From Roseovarius sp. M141 (GTDB lineage Bacteria; Pseudomonadota; Alphaproteobacteria; Rhodobacterales; Rhodobacteraceae): a stretch of 64,000 nucleotides of DNA. The stretch covers positions 1,922,001-1,986,000 of the forward strand of contig NZ_VCNH01000008.1 in NCBI RefSeq assembly GCF_024355225.1. Reading direction: 5' to 3'. Under the pieces are notes generated by a model. It saw only the letters and a program-made list of their open reading frames with translations. It made no database searches and was not told where the DNA came from. The stretch's first letter is position 1; each line of letters opens with the position of its first letter. A program made the position numbers and the translations under genes. Of the stretch, positions 59,422 through 64,000 are shown piece by piece.

Positions 59422-62375
59422 GCGCCCGCCGTCTGGAATCCGGGGGACGGATAGATCGCAGCCGTCCGGTGAACTTCACTTGGGAGGGCAGGCCGCTACA
59501 AGGCTATGCCGGGGACACGCTGGCCTCGGCGTTGATGGCCAACGATCAAAAGATACTGGGACGCAGTTTCAAATACCACCGCCCGCGCGGCATCATGTCG
59601 GCGGGGGTCGAGGAATCCGGCGCCATTCTCAGCGTTGGCGCCGGTCCCCGGATCGAGCCGAACGTCAAGGCCACGCTGCAAGAGTTGCACGGCGGGATCA
59701 TCGCGCAGGGGCAGAACGCCTGGCCGTCCGTGCGGCGCGATGTCGGCGCGGTCTCCGGCCTCTTCTCGCGGTTCTTTTCCGCTGGTTTCTACTACAAGAC
59801 ATTCATGGGCCTGCCACCTTTCGAGACGGGGCGCGGCACCGGAATATGGATGCAGTACGAAAAGCTGATCCGCAAGGCCGCCGGAATGGGCCGTGCCTCT
59901 CGCGAGGCTGATCCCGACCCTTACGACCATGCACATGGTTTCTGTGATGTGCTGGTCGTCGGTTCGGGGCCTGCCGGACTGAGCGCCGCATTGGAACTGG
60001 CGCAAAAGGGGCGCGATGTGCTGCTGGTCGAGCAGGATTTCGAGTTGGGCGGCGATTTTCTGAATCAGCGCGATCCGGCGGCGCAGGCGCAACGGGATGC
60101 GCAGATTGCCGCGTTGATCGACGCGGGCGCGCGGATCATGACCCGCACAACGGCCTTTGGCCTTTATGACAACGGCGTCGCCGGCCTGATCGAACGGGTG
60201 ACGGACCACCTTGCCGATCCGGACCCCAGCTTGCCCCGGCAACGGTTCTGGACAGTGCGCGCGGCGCAGACCGTGCTGGCAAGCGGGGCGATGGAACGGC
60301 TTGTGGCCTTCGGTAACAACGACCTGCCCGGCGTGATGAGCGCCGCATCCGCGCGCAGCTATCTGAACCGATTTGGGGTATTGCCCGGCCAGAGGATCGT
60401 GGTCGCGACCAACAACGACAGTGCCTATGACGTCGCCGCAGACCTCGCGGCAGCGGGGGCCAACGTCGTGCTGGCTGACGCGCGCAGCGCGGCCCCGCAA
60501 TCGGCGCCTTCGGGGGTCGATCTGCGGCTTGGGCTGGCGCCACTTGCCGCGCGCGGACGGCGCGCTGTCGAGGGGGTGGCCCTTGCGCGTCGCGTTGATG
60601 GTGTGTGGGTCGATGCCGGGGTGGAGGTGTGCGATCTGCTGCTGGTCTCGGGCGGCTGGTCGCCGATGATCAACCTTGCCTCGCATCTGGGCGCGCGGCC
60701 TGTCTGGGACGCGGGGCTTGCCTGTTTCCTGCCCGGCGAGACGCGCGGCGATATCTTCATGGCTGGATCGGCGGCAGGTGTCTGGACCTTGCCCGAATGC
60801 GAGGCCTCGGGCATCGCCGCCGCGCGCCGCGCCATGGGAGAGGTCGCGACGCCGCCCGCGCCGGGTGGCTGGCAGACCCCGATCGAGCCGCTCTACGAGG
60901 TTCGCATTCCCGGCCAAAAGGCCAAGGCTTTTGTCGATCCGCAGCATGACGTCACCGGCGATGACGTCCGGCTGGCCCATCAGGAAGGGTTCGTTTCGGT
61001 CGAGCATCTCAAGCGCTACACGACCCTGGGCATGGCGACCGATCAGGGCAAGATGGGCAACATCGTCGGTCTGGCGCTGATGGCCGACGCGTTGGGCCGC
61101 GACATCCCCGAAGTCGGCACAACGCGTTTCCGCCCGCCTTATACGCCGGTTTCTATCGGCGCGCTTGCCGGGCGGCATACGGGGCCGCATTTCAAGCCGC
61201 TGCGCCGCACGCCGCTGCATGACTGGAACTTGCGGCAGGGCGCCGAAATGATCGACGCCGGTCTTTGGCATCGTCCATGGTATTTCGCCCAAGCAGGCGA
61301 GGGCCTGAACGAGGCCTATATCCGCGAGGCGACCGCCGTGCGCGCCAGCGTCGGCATCTGCGACGTCAGCTCGCTGGGCAAGATCGCCATACAGGGGCCG
61401 GATGCGGCCGAACTCCTGAACCGGATCTACACCAATCCCTTCGCGAAACTGCCGGTTGGCAAGGCGCGCTATGGGATCATGCTGCGCGACGACGGCATCG
61501 TCATGGATGACGGCACCACATGGCGGTTGGGCGAAACCGACTATCTGATGACCACCACCACCACCAACGCTGCCCGCGTAATGGTCTGGCTGGAAGAGCT
61601 GCTGCAAACGCGCTGGCAGGATCTGCGTGTGCATGTGACGTCCGTGTCCGATCAATGGGCCGGGGTCTCGGTCGCAGGTCCGCAGGCGCGTGATGTGATC
61701 GCGGTCTGCCTGGAAGAAAAGGACGCCATTTCCAACGACAACCTGCCGTTTCTGGCCGTGCGCCCGCTGCGCCTGAAAGGCGGGATTGATGCCCTGATCG
61801 CGCGGATCAGCTTTTCAGGGGAACTAGCCTATGAGGTCTATGTGCCCGCAGGCCATGGCGAGGCGATGATGGATCTTCTCTGGCAGGCGGCGGAGCCGCG
61901 CGCAGGGGTGCTTTACGGGCTGGAGGCGCTTGGCACGCTGCGCATCGAGAAGGGCCACGTGACCGGCGCCGAACTGGATGGCCGCGTGACAATTGACGAT
62001 GCTGGTCTGGGCAAGATGGCGTCGCCGAACAAGCCGTTCATCGGCAGTGCGCTGCGCCAGCGACCGGATCTGACCCGCGCCGATCGGCCCCAACTGGTCG
62101 GTATCTTTCCGAAGGATCGCGGCGAGACGTTCAACGGCGGCGCGCTGCTATGCGCGCCCGGCGAAGACACGGGGTTTGGCGAAGGCTGGATCACGGCTGT
62201 CACCCAGTCACCCGCGCTGGGGCATTGGATCGGGCTTGGCTATATCGCAGGCGGGGCGGTGGCGTGGGAGGGCAAGACCGTAACTGCCACTGACCCGGTG
62301 CGCCGCGATACCGTCGAGGTCGAGATCGTATCGCCACATATGTTTGACCCCGAAGGAGGACGGATGCATGGCTGA
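59418..62375 (+). CDS. soxA: sarcosine oxidase alpha subunit
   Basis: 985 residues: N-terminal ferredoxin-like region (VNFTWEGRPLQGYAGDTLAS), FAD/NAD domain (VLVVGSGPAGLSAALELAQK near residue 177), and a C-terminal aminomethyltransferase (GcvT) domain from about residue 610 (HDWNLRQGAEMIDAGLWHRP; DVSSLGKIAIQGPDA; GISFSGELAYEVYVP-like ISFSGELAYEVYVPAGHG). The GcvT part transfers formaldehyde-level carbon to tetrahydrofolate. The length is normal. ATG 59418 overlaps the soxD stop. Carries the NAD site of the complex. Confidence 0.94.
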   Translation: MSARRLESGGRIDRSRPVNFTWEGRPLQGYAGDTLASALMANDQKILGRSFKYHRPRGIMSAGVEESGAILSVGAGPRIEPNVKATLQELHGGIIAQGQNAWPSVRRDVGAVSGLFSRFFSAGFYYKTFMGLPPFETGRGTGIWMQYEKLIRKAAGMGRASREADPDPYDHAHGFCDVLVVGSGPAGLSAALELAQKGRDVLLVEQDFELGGDFLNQRDPAAQAQRDAQIAALIDAGARIMTRTTAFGLYDNGVAGLIERVTDHLADPDPSLPRQRFWTVRAAQTVLASGAMERLVAFGNNDLPGVMSAASARSYLNRFGVLPGQRIVVATNNDSAYDVAADLAAAGANVVLADARSAAPQSAPSGVDLRLGLAPLAARGRRAVEGVALARRVDGVWVDAGVEVCDLLLVSGGWSPMINLASHLGARPVWDAGLACFLPGETRGDIFMAGSAAGVWTLPECEASGIAAARRAMGEVATPPAPGGWQTPIEPLYEVRIPGQKAKAFVDPQHDVTGDDVRLAHQEGFVSVEHLKRYTTLGMATDQGKMGNIVGLALMADALGRDIPEVGTTRFRPPYTPVSIGALAGRHTGPHFKPLRRTPLHDWNLRQGAEMIDAGLWHRPWYFAQAGEGLNEAYIREATAVRASVGICDVSSLGKIAIQGPDAAELLNRIYTNPFAKLPVGKARYGIMLRDDGIVMDDGTTWRLGETDYLMTTTTTNAARVMVWLEELLQTRWQDLRVHVTSVSDQWAGVSVAGPQARDVIAVCLEEKDAISNDNLPFLAVRPLRLKGGIDALIARISFSGELAYEVYVPAGHGEAMMDLLWQAAEPRAGVLYGLEALGTLRIEKGHVTGAELDGRVTIDDAGLGKMASPNKPFIGSALRQRPDLTRADRPQLVGIFPKDRGETFNGGALLCAPGEDTGFGEGWITAVTQSPALGHWIGLGYIAGGAVAWEGKTVTATDPVRRDTVEVEIVSPHMFDPEGGRMHG

Positions 62376-62937
62376 ACCGGTTTCTGCACTGCGCGAAACG
62401 CTAAGCCCGGGCACGTACGGGCAGGGGGCGGCGGGCGTCTCGATGCGGGAAATCCCGCGATTTTCATTGATCCAGATCGCTGCCTGGCCGGGCACGCTGG
62501 AAACAGTGGGCCGGACGGTTGCACAGCATTTGCAGGCTGCTGGGGCTCCGGCGCCGGGGCGCAGCACTTTGGCCGGCTCGACCCTGATGATGCGGATCGA
62601 GCCGCTGAAATACTGGCTTCTGTCGCAAGGCGCGGCGCCGGACCTGCCGCATATCGACGCGGATCAGGGCGCCGTTCTGGACCTGTCACATGCACGATGC
62701 TGGTTGCGGTTGGGCGGCCCAAAGGCCGAAACCCTGCTGAACCACTATCTGCCGCTCGACCTGAGGGATGCCGCCTTTGCCGAGGCCGTGGTTGCCGCCA
62801 GTGCCATGCACCATGTCAGCGTCACGCTGTGGCGCAGCGGCGCGGATTTCAACCTGCTGCTGCCGCGCAGCTTTGCCGCCACGCTGGGCGAACTGCTGTC
62901 CGAGAGCGCGCAGCAATACGGGTTGAGCGTCGATTGA
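62368..62937 (+). CDS. soxG: sarcosine oxidase gamma subunit
   Basis: 189-residue subunit with a GcvT-like N-terminal fold. IPRFSLIQIAAWPGTLETVG, ADQGAVLDLSHARCWLRLGG and the C-terminal SVTLWRSGADFNLLLPRSF fit the family. The ATG at 62368 lies within the soxA end, with GGAGG 8 bases upstream. Completes the heterotetramer; folate genes (folD, purU) that often follow are not within the window. Confidence 0.92.
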   Translation: MAEPVSALRETLSPGTYGQGAAGVSMREIPRFSLIQIAAWPGTLETVGRTVAQHLQAAGAPAPGRSTLAGSTLMMRIEPLKYWLLSQGAAPDLPHIDADQGAVLDLSHARCWLRLGGPKAETLLNHYLPLDLRDAAFAEAVVAASAMHHVSVTLWRSGADFNLLLPRSFAATLGELLSESAQQYGLSVD

Positions 62938-62950
62938 AGTTTGAAGGATA

Positions 62951-64000
62951 ATGCCGGAGATGACACCCAACATGCCTCTGGACGATCTGCTGGCTGCGAT
63001 TGCCCGCAATGCCGCCCTGCCGGACGAACTGGCCGAGGCGACGCCGCCGCAGGTCTATACCTCGCCCGAGTTTTATGAACTTGAGCTTGATAATATCTTC
63101 AACCACGAATGGTTTTGTGTCGGGCGGGAGGATGAGTTTGCCAACCCCGGCGACTACCGAACGACGACCATAGGCCGTGATCCAGTGATCGTCCTGCGCG
63201 GCAGGGACGGGCAACTGCGCGCGATGTCCAATATCTGCCGTCACCGCATGACAACGCTGCTGACCGGATCAGGCAACCTGAAGGGGCGGATTACGTGCCC
63301 TTACCACGCCTGGACGTATAATCTTGACGGGCAGCTGATCGGCGCGGCGCATATGCGTGACAACTTCGACAAGAAGGACGTCTGCCTGCCGCAGTTTCAG
63401 GTCGAGATATGGGAGGGCTGGGTCTATGTGTCGCTTGATCCCGAGGCGCCGCCGCTCGCTCCGCGGCTGAAAACGCTGAGCGAGCGCTATGCAAATTACC
63501 GTATGAAGGAATTTGTCACGTTATTCCGGGCCGAGGAAATCTGGGACACCAACTGGAAAATTCTGGTTCAAAATTTCATGGAGGGCTATCACCTGTTCGT
63601 GGCCCACGCCAAGACGATCGAACCGGCGATGCCCACCAGACTGGCCAATGCCATGCACGGAGGAGAGGCGTACAGCCTGTATGAACAGGGGCGTATTGCG
63701 GGACAGAATTACGAGCGTAAATCGAACATGGCACTCGTCAACGATGGACTCACCGAAGAGGAAAAGAACACGGCGGTGCTGTTTTCCGTGTTCCCCTGTC
63801 ATGTCCTTTCGGTCACGGCCGAGCGGACGTTCTGGCTGTCGCTGCAACCCTATGGAACCGACAAGGTCAAGGTATTCTGGGGGGCTGATGTTTTCCCCGG
63901 CTCCGTGCCCGAAGACCCAGAGGCGCGCGCCGCATACGCCGCTGAGTTGAAAGCGGGTTTCGATGTGATCAACGATGAGGACAAGCCGATCATCGGGACG
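62951..64000 (+). CDS. Rieske non-heme iron oxygenase alpha subunit, 3' end outside window
   Basis: 350 codons visible, open at the right edge. Rieske [2Fe-2S] ligands are in SNICRHRMTTLL and ITCPYHAWTYN. The mononuclear iron site starts in QNFMEGYHLFVAHAKT (two His). This layout fits the GbcA/carnitine/stachydrine-type oxygenases that demethylate quaternary ammonium compounds, and the position right after soxG supports an N-demethylation pathway. AAGG lies 4 bases before ATG 62951. The reductase is not visible. An aromatic-ring dioxygenase is less likely in this context. Confidence 0.9.
   Translation, partial: MPEMTPNMPLDDLLAAIARNAALPDELAEATPPQVYTSPEFYELELDNIFNHEWFCVGREDEFANPGDYRTTTIGRDPVIVLRGRDGQLRAMSNICRHRMTTLLTGSGNLKGRITCPYHAWTYNLDGQLIGAAHMRDNFDKKDVCLPQFQVEIWEGWVYVSLDPEAPPLAPRLKTLSERYANYRMKEFVTLFRAEEIWDTNWKILVQNFMEGYHLFVAHAKTIEPAMPTRLANAMHGGEAYSLYEQGRIAGQNYERKSNMALVNDGLTEEEKNTAVLFSVFPCHVLSVTAERTFWLSLQPYGTDKVKVFWGADVFPGSVPEDPEARAAYAAELKAGFDVINDEDKPIIGT

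Noticed and set aside
59496..61655. Minus-strand frame of 719 codons
   Set aside because: Antisense of soxA, whose domains are unmistakable.
1..64000. tRNA, rRNA, CRISPR arrays, prophage or plasmid functions
   Set aside because: Read through both strands without finding tRNA T-loop patterns in intergenic DNA, regularly spaced repeats, phage structural genes or replication genes.

Overview
The window is chromosomal DNA of a Rhodobacteraceae-type alphaproteobacterium, most likely of the Roseobacter group. The basis is GC-rich coding sequence, family resemblance of nearly every protein, an F1-ATPase zeta (inhibitor) subunit, an RNase E with a long acidic insertion in its S1 domain, a split B12-dependent methionine synthase, and a heterotetrameric sarcosine oxidase locus. 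No rRNA, tRNA, CRISPR array or complete mobile element was seen. The only transposon trace is a decayed IS5-type transposase tail.

Layout. 1-3.6 kb: the 5' part of a DEAD-box helicase gene, a glycosyltransferase, and a BolA/Grx4 pair. 3.6-6.6 kb (minus strand): the homocysteine-binding and corrinoid-binding parts of a split methionine synthase plus a DUF1638 protein. The corrinoid gene is preceded by a possible H-type pseudoknot leader. 6.7-8.9 kb: ATPase zeta subunit divergent from purC-purS-purQ. 8.9-12.1 kb: DctB/DctD two-component pair in which DctD lacks the GAFTGA loop. 12.1-15.6 kb: long leader and rne. 15.7-19.5 kb: TusA-like protein, CcdA, and an alpha/beta-hydrolase translationally coupled to a cytochrome P450. 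19.6-22.4 kb: 3-hydroxybutyrate dehydrogenase, acetoacetate decarboxylase and patatin operon. 22.4-28.4 kb: IS5 remnant, L,D-transpeptidase, small lipoprotein, CNNM/CorC protein, XerD, an exported protein of unknown function and a 49-residue membrane protein. 28.5-35.4 kb: aroK-aroB, a YmdB-type phosphoesterase, EamA and SLC13-type transporters, YebC and an HNH protein.

35.4-40.5 kb is an accessory cluster of small detoxification-type proteins (four VOC/glyoxalase-fold genes, DUF1428, DUF1801, YdeI-like, GST). A MarR regulator sits beside a palindromic operator, and remnants of DoxX and SRPBCC genes lie next to it. 40.7-50.4 kb is an exopolysaccharide locus resembling succinoglycan (exo) systems: Wzz-like co-polymerase without kinase, three GT2 transferases, Wzy/ExoQ-like polymerase, Wzx flippase, ExoF-like export protein, a sulfotransferase and a polysaccharide deacetylase. 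It appears less GC-rich than its surroundings and may be acquired.

50.7-64 kb: lytic transglycosylase, Lrp/AsnC regulator, an Ehu-type (ectoine/amino-acid) ABC importer, a LysR regulator, a creatinase-like M24 hydrolase without metal ligands, the soxBDAG sarcosine oxidase and a Rieske oxygenase truncated by the window end. Together these look like uptake and stepwise N-demethylation or hydrolysis of an N-methylated compatible solute or creatine-like compound. The actual substrate cannot be read from the sequence.
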